Source of the DNA: Mycobacterium sp. 852014-50255_SCH5639931
GTDB taxonomy: Bacteria > Actinomycetota > Actinomycetes > Mycobacteriales > Mycobacteriaceae
Length of the DNA: 64,000 nucleotides
NCBI RefSeq assembly: GCF_001665605.1
Contig: NZ_LZSV01000019.1
Coordinates: 57,594-121,593 of the forward strand
Direction of reading: 5' to 3'
Shown: piece after piece, positions 1-8,587 of the stretch
How the letters are laid out: each line of letters starts with the position of its first letter
How positions within the stretch are numbered: position 1 is the first letter of the stretch
Notes under the pieces: model-generated
Told to the model about the DNA's origin: nothing
The model's input: the letters and a program-made list of their open reading frames with translations, nothing else
The model's database searches: none
Position numbers and translations under genes: made by a program

Positions 1-25
1 CGCGGGCCGGGGCCGGGAGAGTTAG

Positions 26-42
26 CCGACGACGCGCGTCGG
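26..42 (-). terminator. Short GC-rich hairpin downstream of the DsbA-like gene
   Basis: A 6-bp perfect stem (CCGACG/CGTCGG) with a 5-nt loop lies about 7 nt beyond the stop codon of the minus-strand gene that ends at 49. It has no clear T tract, as is usual for mycobacterial terminators. The function is inferred from position only. Confidence 0.3.
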
Positions 43-48
43 TCGCGC

Positions 49-651
49 TCAGGCTTCGATGGTCGGCGGGCCCTGATGGGGCCGTTGCAGCTCTGCGAAT
101 TCCGGAACGCCGGCGATGGTGAGCACGGCCTCCAGCAAGCGAATACCGTCCTGCGTGTTCGGTGTTCGGGTCAGGACGGGGCCGGAGAACGCGTGGCCGT
201 CGATCGCGATGATCGGGCTGCCGGCCTCGTCGCCCAAGGCGTCTTGGCTGGCTTGGTGCGCCCGCTTGACCGCGTCGTCGAAGCCGCTGTCGTCGAGGGC
301 TTCGGCAAGCCTCTCCTCGAGGCCGTTCGCGGCGAGGGCTTCCCGGATTCCTGCTGCGGTGAGGTCCTCCTGCCGCACATGGATCCGGCGACCGATCGAG
401 TCGTAGAGGCCCGCAAACGCGTCCGGTCCTCGCTCGGCGACGGCCGCGGCGAACAGGCGTCCCAGCCGTGTCGACCGCTCCATCATGCGTTGCTGTTTGG
501 CGTCCTTGTCCTGGCCCTCGTTGAGCACCGCCAGGCTCATCTGCCGCAGGGCGACCGGTGTGTGCGTGGATTGTGCGGCGTCACGCAGCCAGCGCGCTGT
601 CACCCAGGAGAAAGGACAGACGGGATCGAGATAGAGGTCGACGTCGGGCAC
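49..651 (-). CDS. DsbA-fold oxidoreductase (mycothiol-dependent nitroreductase Rv2466c-like)
   Basis: A 200-residue thioredoxin-like DsbA-superfamily protein. The N terminus carries the beta-strand and active-site segment DLYLDPVCPFSW, so the usual CxxC is CPFS here, a CxxS variant. The GTG start at 651 is chosen because a strong GGAGGA ribosome site precedes it and because the open frame upstream (to 843) reads across the promoter region and nat and has no family resemblance. Actinobacterial relatives of this type use mycothiol to reduce disulfides or nitro compounds. The gene is divergent from nat with a 96-bp shared spacer. The family assignment is good; the substrate is unknown, and the single-cysteine motif suggests a glutaredoxin-like monothiol mechanism (inference). 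Confidence 0.75.
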   Translation of the reverse strand: MPDVDLYLDPVCPFSWVTARWLRDAAQSTHTPVALRQMSLAVLNEGQDKDAKQQRMMERSTRLGRLFAAAVAERGPDAFAGLYDSIGRRIHVRQEDLTAAGIREALAANGLEERLAEALDDSGFDDAVKRAHQASQDALGDEAGSPIIAIDGHAFSGPVLTRTPNTQDGIRLLEAVLTIAGVPEFAELQRPHQGPPTIEA

Positions 652-747
652 GGGTTCCTCCTTCGGACCAAGGCTTGGGGCTAGGGACGGCATACCCGCT
701 ACCCGCCGTCGCACGCCTGCCGATGGCGTTGGCAGCAGAATGGCCGT

Positions 748-1578
748 ATGACGCTGGAGCTGGGCGAGTACTTCGATCGCATCGGTTATGGCGGCGCCGC
801 GGCGCCCAACCTCGACGTATTGCGGGCCTTGGTGAGCGCGCACACCAAAGCGATTCCATTCGAAAACCTCGATCCGCTGCTGGGTGTGCCCGTCGACGAC
901 CTGAGCCCGGGCGCCCTCGCCGGCAAGCTGGTTCGGCGGGGCCGGGGTGGCTACTGCTACGAGCAGAACGGCTTGATGGGCTACGTGCTGACCGAGCTGG
1001 GCTTCCGCGTGCGGCGCCTGGCCGGCCGGGTGGTGTGGATGCGGCCGCTCGACGCGCCGTCACCGCCGCAGACGCACACCGTGTTGGCGGTGACGTTCCC
1101 CGGCTCCCACGCTTCGTACCTCGTCGACGTGGGCTTCGGTGGCCAGACACCCACCTCGCCACTGCGCATCGAGACCGGCAGCGTGCAGCAGACGACGCAC
1201 GAGCCCTACCGGCTGGAGGACCGCGGCGACGGCCTGGTCTTGCAGGCCCAGGTCCGCGGCGAGTGGCAACCGCTCTACGAGTTCAGCTCCCGGACCGCGC
1301 CGGACGTCGACCTGCAAGTGGGCAGCTGGTTCGTCTCGACGCATCCCTCGTCGCACTTCGTCACCGGTCTGACGGCCGCGCGCGTCACCGACGACGCCCG
1401 ACTGAACCTGGCCGGTCGGAACCTGGCCATCCATCGCGCCGACGCCAGCGAGAAGATCCGCCTGGACGACGCGGCGGCGGTGGTGGACACCCTCATCGGC
1501 CGGTTCGGCATCAACGTGTCCGACGTCGGCGACCGCGGTGCCCTCGAGGCTCGCCTGGACAAGATCCTGGACGCCTAA
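748..1578 (+). CDS. nat: Arylamine N-acetyltransferase
   Basis: A 276-residue NAT that transfers an acyl group from CoA to arylamines and hydrazines such as isoniazid; in mycobacteria propionyl-CoA from sterol breakdown is a proposed donor. The catalytic triad is visible: Cys70 in GRGGYCYEQN, His110 in PPQTHTV and Asp127 in YLVDVGF, the standard NAT spacing. The length is typical. The ATG at 748 is the only start consistent with family length. In M. tuberculosis nat ends the kshB-hsaACDB operon. Here a divergent DsbA-like gene lies directly upstream, so nat must have its own promoter in 652-747. Its stop overlaps the end of the convergent aspB-like gene by 4 bp. Confidence 0.93.
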   Translation: MTLELGEYFDRIGYGGAAAPNLDVLRALVSAHTKAIPFENLDPLLGVPVDDLSPGALAGKLVRRGRGGYCYEQNGLMGYVLTELGFRVRRLAGRVVWMRPLDAPSPPQTHTVLAVTFPGSHASYLVDVGFGGQTPTSPLRIETGSVQQTTHEPYRLEDRGDGLVLQAQVRGEWQPLYEFSSRTAPDVDLQVGSWFVSTHPSSHFVTGLTAARVTDDARLNLAGRNLAIHRADASEKIRLDDAAAVVDTLIGRFGINVSDVGDRGALEARLDKILDA

Positions 1579-2732
1579 AGCCAGGGGCCGATCCGCCGCA
1601 GCGCCTCTTCGATGTCGCCGGTCGGCCCGGCGAACGACAACCGGACGAATGAGTTGCCGTGCGTGGTGTCGAAATCGATCCCCGGCGCGATGGCAACCCC
1701 GGTGTCGTCCAACAGTTTCGAGCAGAACGCGATCGAGTCGTTGGTGCGGTCCGACACGTCGGCGTACACGTAGAACGCGCCGTCGGTGGGCGCGAGGCGG
1801 TCGATGCCGATCTGGCGCAGCCCATCGAGCAGCAGCGTGCGGTTGGTCGCGTAGTGGTGAAGGTTGCTGTCGGCTTCGGCGATCGCCTCGGGGGTGAAGG
1901 CCGCCACCCCGGCGAGTTGCGACAGCACCGGCGGGCAGATGGTGAAGTTGCCGGTCAGGCGGTCCACCGCTCGCAGCAGCGCCGGTGGCACCAGCATCCA
2001 GCCCAGCCGCCAACCGGTCATCGCCCAGTATTTCGAAAAGCTGTTGACCACCACGGCGTCTCGTGATGTCTGCCAGGCGCAACTGGTCTGCGGCGCCCCT
2101 TCGTAGACCAGGCCGTGGTAGACCTCGTCGCTGATCAGTCGGACCCCGGACGTCTCGCACCACGACGCGATGGCGGCCAACTCGGACGGGGCTATCACGG
2201 TTCCGGTGGGATTGGCCGGGCTGGCGACGATCACGCCGTGGGGCGGCGGGTCGAGTTCGGCGAGCATCTGCACGGTGGGCTGGAAGCGGGTCTGCGGTCC
2301 GCAGGGGATTTCGACCACCTCGCATCCCAACGCGGACAGAATGTTTCGGTAGCACGGGTAGCCAGGACTGGCCAGCGCCACCCGGTCACCGGCGTCGAAG
2401 CACGCCAGAAACGCGAGCAGGAATCCGCCGGAAGAACCGGTGGTGACCACCACGTCGTCGGGTTCGACCCGAAGCCCGTGCTGGCGTTGGTAATCCGCCG
2501 CTATCGCCGCGCGCAGCTCGGGGGTTCCCAGCGTCACGGTGTAACCGAGCTCGTTGAGGTGCAAGGCGGAGGCCGCGGCCGCGCGCACCGGCTCCGGCGC
2601 TCCCACGCTGGGCTGGCCGGCCGACAGGTTCACCAGGTCGCCGTGGCTGCGCTGGCGCTCGGCCGCGGCCAGCCACACGTCCATCACATAGAAGGGCGGG
2701 ATGGCGGCGCGCAGCGCGACGTGGTCGTTCAC
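1575..2732 (-). CDS. aspB: PLP-dependent aminotransferase, class I/II (AspB-like, Rv3565-type)
   Basis: A 385-residue fold-type I aminotransferase. Visible features are the cofactor-binding segment TTGSSGGF, the substrate motif SPANPTGT, and the Schiff-base lysine in NSFSKYWAMTGWRLGW. The GTG at 2732 is taken as start because it overlaps the FadE33 stop as GTGA. A longer frame reaching 3251 is only the antisense-phase extension through fadE33. It is the last gene of the fadD3-fadE31-fadE32-fadE33 operon, a position kept in M. tuberculosis. The amino donor and any role in sterol metabolism are unknown; the aspartate aminotransferase name is annotation by homology only. Confidence 0.85.
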   Translation of the reverse strand: MNDHVALRAAIPPFYVMDVWLAAAERQRSHGDLVNLSAGQPSVGAPEPVRAAAASALHLNELGYTVTLGTPELRAAIAADYQRQHGLRVEPDDVVVTTGSSGGFLLAFLACFDAGDRVALASPGYPCYRNILSALGCEVVEIPCGPQTRFQPTVQMLAELDPPPHGVIVASPANPTGTVIAPSELAAIASWCETSGVRLISDEVYHGLVYEGAPQTSCAWQTSRDAVVVNSFSKYWAMTGWRLGWMLVPPALLRAVDRLTGNFTICPPVLSQLAGVAAFTPEAIAEADSNLHHYATNRTLLLDGLRQIGIDRLAPTDGAFYVYADVSDRTNDSIAFCSKLLDDTGVAIAPGIDFDTTHGNSFVRLSFAGPTGDIEEALRRIGPWL

Positions 2733-3679
2733 GACGTCTCGAGCACCTCGGCTTCCAGTCGTGCGAGCAGTTCTTGCGGTGTGCTGAGCAGATGCGCGCT
2801 GCCGTGGGCGCGTTTGAAATACAGGTGCATGTCGTGTTCCCAGGTGATCGCGATCCCGCCGTGCAGCTGGATGCCTTCGGCGGCGGCGGTGCACAGCGCC
2901 TCGGTCGCGGCGAGGCGCGCTGTGGCCGCGTTGGTCGGGGTGGGCTCGTTGCAAGCGTCCGCAACGACGACCTTCGCCGCGGCGATCGCGACGTACAGAT
3001 CGGCCATCCGGTGTTTGAGGGCCTGGAAACTGCCGATCGGACGGCCGAATTGCACTCTGTTCTTGGCGTATTCGACGGTGAGCTCCAGGCAGCGTTCGGC
3101 GGCGCCGATCTGCTCGGCGGCCAGCAGGATGGCCGCGCTGTCGGCGATGCCGGGGTCGGCGCCGATCGGTTCGGTCGCCTCGGCCTTGAGCTGCGCGAGC
3201 CGCCGGGTCGGGTCCATGGTGGTGACGGGCTGTGTGCCGAATCGGGTCCACCGGCTCAACTGGCCGTCGTCGACGGCGACTACGACGTCGGCGATATCGC
3301 CGTTGACCACATAGTCGGCGTCGAGCACCAGCGCGCCGATCGAGGTGCCCTCGGCGAGGCCGCCCAGCGTCTCGGCGTCGGGTTCGGGCGCGGCCAGCAG
3401 GGCCAGCTCAGCCAGCGTCGTGCCCAGCAGGGGGGAGGGCACCAGCGCCCGGCCCAGCTCCTGCAAAACCGTTGCGGCATCGGCCAGTTCACCGCCCGCT
3501 CCACCCAGCTCCTCGGGGATCACCAGCGCGGCGGCGCCCACCTGCTCACACAGCAGCTGCCACAGCGACTCGTCGTAGCCGCGGTCGGACTCCATCGCCG
3601 CGCGCACCGCCGCCGGGTTCGCGTGCTTGGCCACCAGGGTCGCGACGGTCTCCCGCAGCATCTCCCGTTCTTCACTCAC
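2729..3679 (-). CDS. fadE33: Acyl-CoA dehydrogenase FadE33
   Basis: A 316-residue, short ACAD-like subunit containing the N-terminal helical domain and the C-terminal bundle (motifs VQFGRPIGSFQALKHRMAD and LHGGIAITWEH). In the sterol pathway such short subunits pair with a full-length ACAD to form alpha2beta2 enzymes. The KstR2-controlled FadE31/32/33 set acts on CoA thioesters from rings C/D; one pair is called IpdE1-IpdE2 in the literature. The GTG at 3679 is preceded by a GGAGAGGAG-like site. The stop overlaps the next start by 4 bp. A 78-nt gap separates it from fadE32, wider than the other junctions of this operon. Confidence 0.88.
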   Translation of the reverse strand: MSEEREMLRETVATLVAKHANPAAVRAAMESDRGYDESLWQLLCEQVGAAALVIPEELGGAGGELADAATVLQELGRALVPSPLLGTTLAELALLAAPEPDAETLGGLAEGTSIGALVLDADYVVNGDIADVVVAVDDGQLSRWTRFGTQPVTTMDPTRRLAQLKAEATEPIGADPGIADSAAILLAAEQIGAAERCLELTVEYAKNRVQFGRPIGSFQALKHRMADLYVAIAAAKVVVADACNEPTPTNAATARLAATEALCTAAAEGIQLHGGIAITWEHDMHLYFKRAHGSAHLLSTPQELLARLEAEVLETS

Positions 3680-3757
3680 GAGCGCCGCTCCTCTCCCCCG
3701 CAAGCGGGTGGTACCCCCACATCGCTACACTCTGCATCGTCGCGCCGCGAGTCATGG

Positions 3758-4702
3758 TTATAGCGCCTCCAGCACTCGCCGCCGATGCGCCTCGGGCGTA
3801 CCCCAGGCCGAACGCAATGCTTGCACCCGCAGCAACCAAAGCGACAGGTCGTGTTCCTGGGTGAACCCGATCGCGCCGTGGGTCTGCAGCGCCGACCGCG
3901 CGGCCAGCAGGCCCGCCTCGGCCGCCGCCGCCTTGGCCGCGCTGACGTCGCGGGGCTCGAGTGATAAGGCCGCGCCATACAGCAGCGGGCGGGCCAGCTC
4001 GATCGCGATGTGCACGTCGGCGAGCTTGTGCTTGATCGCCTGATAGGAACCGATCACCCGGCCGAATTGCGACCGCTGCTTGGCGTAGTCGACGGTATCG
4101 CGCAGCAGCGCCTCGGCCGCGCCGACCAGCTGTGCGGCGGTGGCCAGCGCCCCGAACTCGTAGGCGCGCCGAAGATCCGCCTGCCAGGCCCGGCCGGCTG
4201 GGGTCACGTCGTAGAGGGGCCGGCTCGGGTCGACCGACTCGTGCCGGTCACCCGGCGTCGCTTCGGCGACGCCCTCGTCGGTTGCCACCAGCACCAGACC
4301 GGCCGTGACGGCGTCCACCGCGCGCGGCGTCTGCGGCGGCAGCGCGACGGTGACCATCAGCTCACCGGAGGCCAGGGCGGCGCAGCGCTCGGCCTGATCG
4401 TCGGAGGCGAGCAAAACCGGTGCCACGGCGATGGATTCGGCCACCGGCCCGGGTACACACCACCGTCCCAGGCGTTCGAGTGCGACCACCAGGTCGACCG
4501 GATGCGCCTCGATGCCGTCGAACTTCTCGGGGACCGCCAGCGCGGTGACACCCAGGTCGGCCAGCTGGCCCCACACCTTGCGGCCGGGCGCGGTATCGCC
4601 CGCCGACCACGCGCGGATCACGCCGGGCAGGTCGGCCGCGCCCAGGGCGGCGTCGATGCTGGCCGCGAAGTCGCGCTGCTGTTCGTCTAGCGCAAATTTC
4701 AC
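3758..4702 (-). CDS. fadE32: Acyl-CoA dehydrogenase FadE32
   Basis: A 314-residue ACAD-family subunit, shorter than a canonical 380-400 residue enzyme, with the motif SQFGRVIGSYQAIKHKLAD and the C-terminal LQTHGAIGFTQEHD. Start GTG at 4702 overlaps the fadE31 stop (GTGA), which indicates translational coupling with its probable heteromeric partner. The expected role is alpha,beta-dehydrogenation of a ring C/D-derived CoA ester after FadD3 activation. The subunit pairing is inferred from the family and not visible here. The longer open frame to 4825 is an artefact of overlap with fadE31. Confidence 0.87.
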   Translation of the reverse strand: MKFALDEQQRDFAASIDAALGAADLPGVIRAWSAGDTAPGRKVWGQLADLGVTALAVPEKFDGIEAHPVDLVVALERLGRWCVPGPVAESIAVAPVLLASDDQAERCAALASGELMVTVALPPQTPRAVDAVTAGLVLVATDEGVAEATPGDRHESVDPSRPLYDVTPAGRAWQADLRRAYEFGALATAAQLVGAAEALLRDTVDYAKQRSQFGRVIGSYQAIKHKLADVHIAIELARPLLYGAALSLEPRDVSAAKAAAAEAGLLAARSALQTHGAIGFTQEHDLSLWLLRVQALRSAWGTPEAHRRRVLEAL

Positions 4703-5844
4703 TTCTTGCCCCCGGACTTCTCGCGGGGCAGGCCCAGCAGCCGCTCCGAGATGATGTTGCGCTGAATCTCGTTGGTGCCGGCGTAGATCGGGCCGCCCAG
4801 CGCGAACAGCAGGCCATCGGTCCAATTGCCGGCGAGCTCGCCGTCGGCGGCGAGCACGTCGAGTGCGGTCTGGTGCAGCTCCACGTCGAGGTCCGACCAG
4901 AACACCTTGGTCACCGATGATTCGGCGCCCAGCTCACCGCCGTCGGCCAGCCTGGTCACCGTGCCGAAGGTTTGCAGCCGGTAGGCCTGTGCCTTGATCC
5001 AGCCATCGGCGACGCGGTCGACGAAGGCCGGGGGAGAGCCGCTGTCCTTCCAGAGCTGCACCAGCCGCTCGGCGGTCGCCAGGAAGCGGGCCGGGCTGCG
5101 CAGGGACATGCCGCGTTCGTTGCTCGAGGTGCTCATGGCCGCCCGCCAGCCCTCGTTCGGGGTGCCGATGACGTCGTGGTCGGGGACGAACACGTCATCG
5201 AGGAAGATCTCGCCGAAGCCGGTGTCGCCGCCCAGCTGGACGATGGGTCGCACGGTGACGCCCTTGGTCTTCAGGTCGAACATGAAGTACGTCAGGCCGT
5301 TGTGCCGCTCGGCCGTCGGGTCCGACCGGAACAGCCCGAAGCCCATTTCCGCGAACGGCGCGCGGGAACTCCAGATCTTCTGCCCGTTCAGCAGCCAGCC
5401 GCCGTCGGTTTTGGTCGCGGTGGATCGCAGCGAGGCCAGGTCGCTGCCGGATTCCGGCTCGGACCACGCCTGCGCCCAGATCTGTTCGCCGCTGGCCATT
5501 TTCGGCAGGATGCGGTCCAGCTGCTCTTCGGTGCCGTGGGCGAACAGCGTCGGCGCCAGCATCGAGGTGCCGTTGGCGCTGGCGCGTCCCGGGGCGCCGG
5601 CGCGGAAGTACTCCTCTTCGAACACCACCCAGTGCAGCAGTGGCGCGTCGCGGCCCCCGTATTTCTTGGGCCAGGTGATCACCGACAGCCCGGCGTCGAA
5701 CAGGACTCGGTCCCACTGCCGGTGCTGGGCGAAGCCCTCGGCGTTGTCGTAGGACTTCGTCGGGATCGAATCGGCGTTGGCCGACAAGAAGTCCCGCACC
5801 TCGGCCGCAAACGCCAGGGTCTCTTCGTCTAGTTCCAGATCCAC
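4699..5844 (-). CDS. fadE31: Acyl-CoA dehydrogenase FadE31
   Basis: A 381-residue full-length ACAD with the order expected for the family: N-terminal helices, the flavin-binding segment WSEPESGSDLASL, the beta-domain NGQKIWSS, and the C-terminal GGPIYAGTNEIQRNII signature. The full-length form suggests it supplies FAD and the catalytic base to a heteromer with FadE32 or FadE33. The GTG at 5844 (VDLELDEE) was chosen because it begins the conserved N terminus and lies 2 bp from the fadD3 stop. It is co-transcribed from the KstR2-controlled promoter upstream of fadD3. Confidence 0.9.
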   Translation of the reverse strand: MDLELDEETLAFAAEVRDFLSANADSIPTKSYDNAEGFAQHRQWDRVLFDAGLSVITWPKKYGGRDAPLLHWVVFEEEYFRAGAPGRASANGTSMLAPTLFAHGTEEQLDRILPKMASGEQIWAQAWSEPESGSDLASLRSTATKTDGGWLLNGQKIWSSRAPFAEMGFGLFRSDPTAERHNGLTYFMFDLKTKGVTVRPIVQLGGDTGFGEIFLDDVFVPDHDVIGTPNEGWRAAMSTSSNERGMSLRSPARFLATAERLVQLWKDSGSPPAFVDRVADGWIKAQAYRLQTFGTVTRLADGGELGAESSVTKVFWSDLDVELHQTALDVLAADGELAGNWTDGLLFALGGPIYAGTNEIQRNIISERLLGLPREKSGGKK

Positions 5845-5845
5845 T

Positions 5846-7390
5846 TCACGTCCACTCTCGCAGTTGTGGTTTGACCACCTTGCCGCCCGGATTGCGCGGC
5901 AACGCGTCGACGAACCGCACCGACCGCGGCGCCTTGAAATTCGCCAAATGTTCACGGGTGTAAGCGATCACGGACTGCTCGTCGAGGTCGACGCCGGGCC
6001 TGGTCACGACAAACGCCCGCCCGACCTCGCCGAGGCGCTCATCGGGAACCCCGATCACGGCGGCGTCGGCGACCCCCTCCATCCGGGCCAGCACCTGCTC
6101 GACCTCGGCGGGGTAGACATTGAATCCGCCGCAGATGTACATGTCCTTGAGCCGGTCGGTGATGCGCAGGTTGCCGGCCGCGTCGACGGCACCGATGTCA
6201 CCGGTGTGCAGCCAGCCGTCGGGGTCGATGGCGGCCGCGGTGGCGGCCGGGTCGTCGAGGTAACCCAGCATGACGTTCGGCCCGCGCAGCAGCACCTCAC
6301 CCGCTTCGCCGGGAGTTGTTGCGTCGATGCGCAATTCGAAGTCGGCGAACGGGCGCCCGCACGTTGTGGCGACGGTGACCGCGTCGTCGTCCGCCCGGCA
6401 CATCGTGCCCATGCCGTTCGCCTCGGTCAGCCCGTAAGCGGTAAGCACGATGTCGATGTCGAGCTCGGACTGCATGCGCTCGACCAGCACGACGGGAACG
6501 GTGGCCGCTCCGGTCACCGCGAACCGCAGCGAGCTCAGGTCGTAGTCCTTGCGCTGCGGATGGTCCAGCAGGGTCTGATAGATGGTGGGCGGTCCGGGCA
6601 GCACGGTGATGCGGTGTTGCTCGATCGCCTGCAGCGCGCGCAGCGGGTCGAAGGTCAGGTGCGGGATCAGCGTCGCCCCGGTCTGCAGGCAGGCCAGGAT
6701 GCCGGCCTTGTACCCGAAGTTGTGGAAGAACGGGTTGATGCACAGGTAGCGGTCGTCGCTGGTGATCTTGCCGTTGGCGGCCCACGACGCCGAGGCCGAC
6801 AGCGACTGCCGGTGCGCGCAGAGCACCCCTTTGCTGCGGCCGGTGGTGCCCGAGGTGAACAGGATGTCGCTGACGTCGTCGGGCGTGACCGCAGCGGCGC
6901 GGGCCGCGACCGCGCTGACGTCCGAGCCGCGCGAGATGAAGTCGTCCCACGTTCCGTCGTCAGCCTCGATCGGGATCCGCACGATGTGCCGCAGCGCGGG
7001 CAGGGCTTCCGGGCCCAAGCGGTCCAGGTCGGCGACGCGATCGTGGCCGAGGAATCGCCCCATCCCGAACAGCACGGGCGCTGCGGTGCGCGCCAGGATG
7101 TCGGCGGCTTCCTCGACGGTATAGCGGGTGTTCAGGGGCACCATGGCCGCACCGGCGTGGTGGATCGCCAGGCAGGCCACCACCCAGTGCCAGGTGTTCG
7201 GCGACCAGATCGCCACGCGGTCCCCCGCCTGCACGCCGAGGCTGATCAGCGCGGCCGCCGCCCGGTGCACCTCGTCGCGCAGTGCGGCCGCTGTGAACGA
7301 CCGCTCGTCGGTGATCAACGCGTCGTGATCGGGGAGTTGCTGCGCCAAACGATCGAGCGCCGCCGGTACGGTGCGCGGATCGCTCCCCAT
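5846..7390 (-). CDS. fadD3: HIP-CoA synthetase FadD3 (acyl-CoA ligase)
   Basis: A 514-residue ANL-superfamily ligase. It activates the C/D-ring metabolite HIP (3aalpha-H-4alpha(3'-propanoate)-7abeta-methylhexahydro-1,5-indanedione) with ATP and CoA, the entry step of ring C/D degradation. The P-loop is FTSGTTGRSKGV, the hinge region is GDIGAVDAAGNLRITDRLKD, and the catalytic lysine lies in NPGGKVVK near the C terminus. Start ATG 7390 is preceded by AGAGGAG. Its promoter is divergent from fadE30 with a KstR2 box between them at 7407-7421. It is the first gene of a five-gene operon. Confidence 0.93.
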   Translation of the reverse strand: MGSDPRTVPAALDRLAQQLPDHDALITDERSFTAAALRDEVHRAAAALISLGVQAGDRVAIWSPNTWHWVVACLAIHHAGAAMVPLNTRYTVEEAADILARTAAPVLFGMGRFLGHDRVADLDRLGPEALPALRHIVRIPIEADDGTWDDFISRGSDVSAVAARAAAVTPDDVSDILFTSGTTGRSKGVLCAHRQSLSASASWAANGKITSDDRYLCINPFFHNFGYKAGILACLQTGATLIPHLTFDPLRALQAIEQHRITVLPGPPTIYQTLLDHPQRKDYDLSSLRFAVTGAATVPVVLVERMQSELDIDIVLTAYGLTEANGMGTMCRADDDAVTVATTCGRPFADFELRIDATTPGEAGEVLLRGPNVMLGYLDDPAATAAAIDPDGWLHTGDIGAVDAAGNLRITDRLKDMYICGGFNVYPAEVEQVLARMEGVADAAVIGVPDERLGEVGRAFVVTRPGVDLDEQSVIAYTREHLANFKAPRSVRFVDALPRNPGGKVVKPQLREWT

Positions 7391-7406
7391 GAATGCTCCT
7401 CTAACA

Positions 7407-7421
7407 AAGCAAGTGCTTGGT
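7407..7421. promoter_or_regulatory. KstR2 operator between fadD3 and fadE30
   Basis: The sequence AAGCAAGTGCTTGGT matches the KstR2 palindrome (A-nCAAG-nn-CTTG-nT) and lies in the 48-bp divergent spacer. A candidate -10 for fadE30, TAGCCT, follows at 7426-7431, 7 nt before the fadE30 ATG. Repressor binding here would close both promoters; HIP-CoA is the known inducer of KstR2. Confidence 0.9.
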
Positions 7422-7438
7422 AGGTTAGCCTACAGGGC

Positions 7439-8587
7439 ATGCAGGACGTCGAGGAGTTCCGGGCGGAGGTCCGCGGTTGGCTCGCCGACAATCTGGTCGG
7501 CGAATTCGCAGCTCTCAAGGGTCTTGGCGGACCGGGGCGCGAGCACGAGGCGTTCGAAGAACGCCGGGCGTGGAATCAGCATCTGGCCAAGGCCGGCCTG
7601 ACCTGCCTGGGCTGGCCGGTGGAACACGGCGGCCGCGGGCTGTCGACCGCGCACCGCGTGGCGTTCTACGAGGAGTACGCCCGCGCCGATGCCCCGGACA
7701 AGGTGAACCATTTCGGCGAGGAACTGCTCGGGCCGACGCTGATCGCCTTCGGGACGCCCGAGCAGCAGCAGCGCTTCCTGCCGAAGATCCTCGACGTCAC
7801 CGAGCTGTGGTGTCAGGGCTATTCCGAGCCCGGCGCCGGCAGCGACCTGGCCAACGTCTCCACCACCGCCGAGCTGGACGGTGACCAGTGGGTGATCAAC
7901 GGCCAGAAGGTGTGGACCTCGTTGGCGCACTGGGCGCAGTGGTGCTTCGTGGTCGCTCGCACGGAGAAGGGTTCCAAGCGGCACGCCGGGCTGTCGTATC
8001 TGTTGGTGCCGCTGGACCAACCGGGTGTGCAGGTCCGCCCGATCATCCAGCTGACCGGCGACTCGGAATTCAACGAGGTCTTCTTCGACGACGCCCGCAC
8101 CGACGCCAATCTGGTGGTCGGCCAGCCCGGCGACGGCTGGCGGGTCGCCATGGGCACGCTGACCTTCGAACGCGGCGTGTCGACACTCGGACAGCAGATC
8201 CGCTACGCCCGTGAGCTTTCCAACCTGGCCGACCTTGCGCAGCGCAACGGCGCCGCCGACGACCCGTTCATCCGGGAGCGGCTGACGCGGGCGTGGACCG
8301 GGCTGCGGGCCATGCGTTCGTATGCGCTGGCCACCATGGACGTTGAGCAGCCCGGCCAGGACAACGTGTCAAAGTTGTTGTGGGCCAACTGGCATCGCGA
8401 TCTGGGCGAGCTGGCGATGGACGTGATCGGCAAGCCGGGGCTGACCTTGTCGGACGGCGAATTCGACGAATGGCAGCGGCTTTTCCTGTTCACCCGCGCC
8501 GACACCATCTACGGCGGCTCCAACGAGATCCAGCGCAACATCATCGCCGAGCGGGTGCTCGGCCTGCCCCGGGAGGTAAAGGGATGA
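7439..8587 (+). CDS. fadE30: Acyl-CoA dehydrogenase FadE30
   Basis: A 382-residue full-length ACAD: YSEPGAGSDLAN (flavin/substrate loop), NGQKVWTSLAH, and the C-terminal IYGGSNEIQRNIIAERVLG. FadE30 is reported to act on the HIP-CoA-derived ester early in C/D-ring beta-oxidation. The start at ATG 7439 lies only 7 nt after a TAGCCT -10-like hexamer and lacks a Shine-Dalgarno sequence, so the mRNA may be leaderless. The stop overlaps the next ATG (ATGA). Confidence 0.9.
   Translation: MQDVEEFRAEVRGWLADNLVGEFAALKGLGGPGREHEAFEERRAWNQHLAKAGLTCLGWPVEHGGRGLSTAHRVAFYEEYARADAPDKVNHFGEELLGPTLIAFGTPEQQQRFLPKILDVTELWCQGYSEPGAGSDLANVSTTAELDGDQWVINGQKVWTSLAHWAQWCFVVARTEKGSKRHAGLSYLLVPLDQPGVQVRPIIQLTGDSEFNEVFFDDARTDANLVVGQPGDGWRVAMGTLTFERGVSTLGQQIRYARELSNLADLAQRNGAADDPFIRERLTRAWTGLRAMRSYALATMDVEQPGQDNVSKLLWANWHRDLGELAMDVIGKPGLTLSDGEFDEWQRLFLFTRADTIYGGSNEIQRNIIAERVLGLPREVKG

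Noticed and set aside
1575..3251. 558-codon minus-strand frame covering the aspartate aminotransferase-like gene and beyond
   Set aside because: Only the part from 2732 has family similarity; the rest is the out-of-phase shadow of fadE33, whose stop overlaps the true GTG start.
5777..7423. 548-codon plus-strand frame opposite fadD3
   Set aside because: Antisense shadow; the fadD3 ANL motifs on the minus strand are complete.
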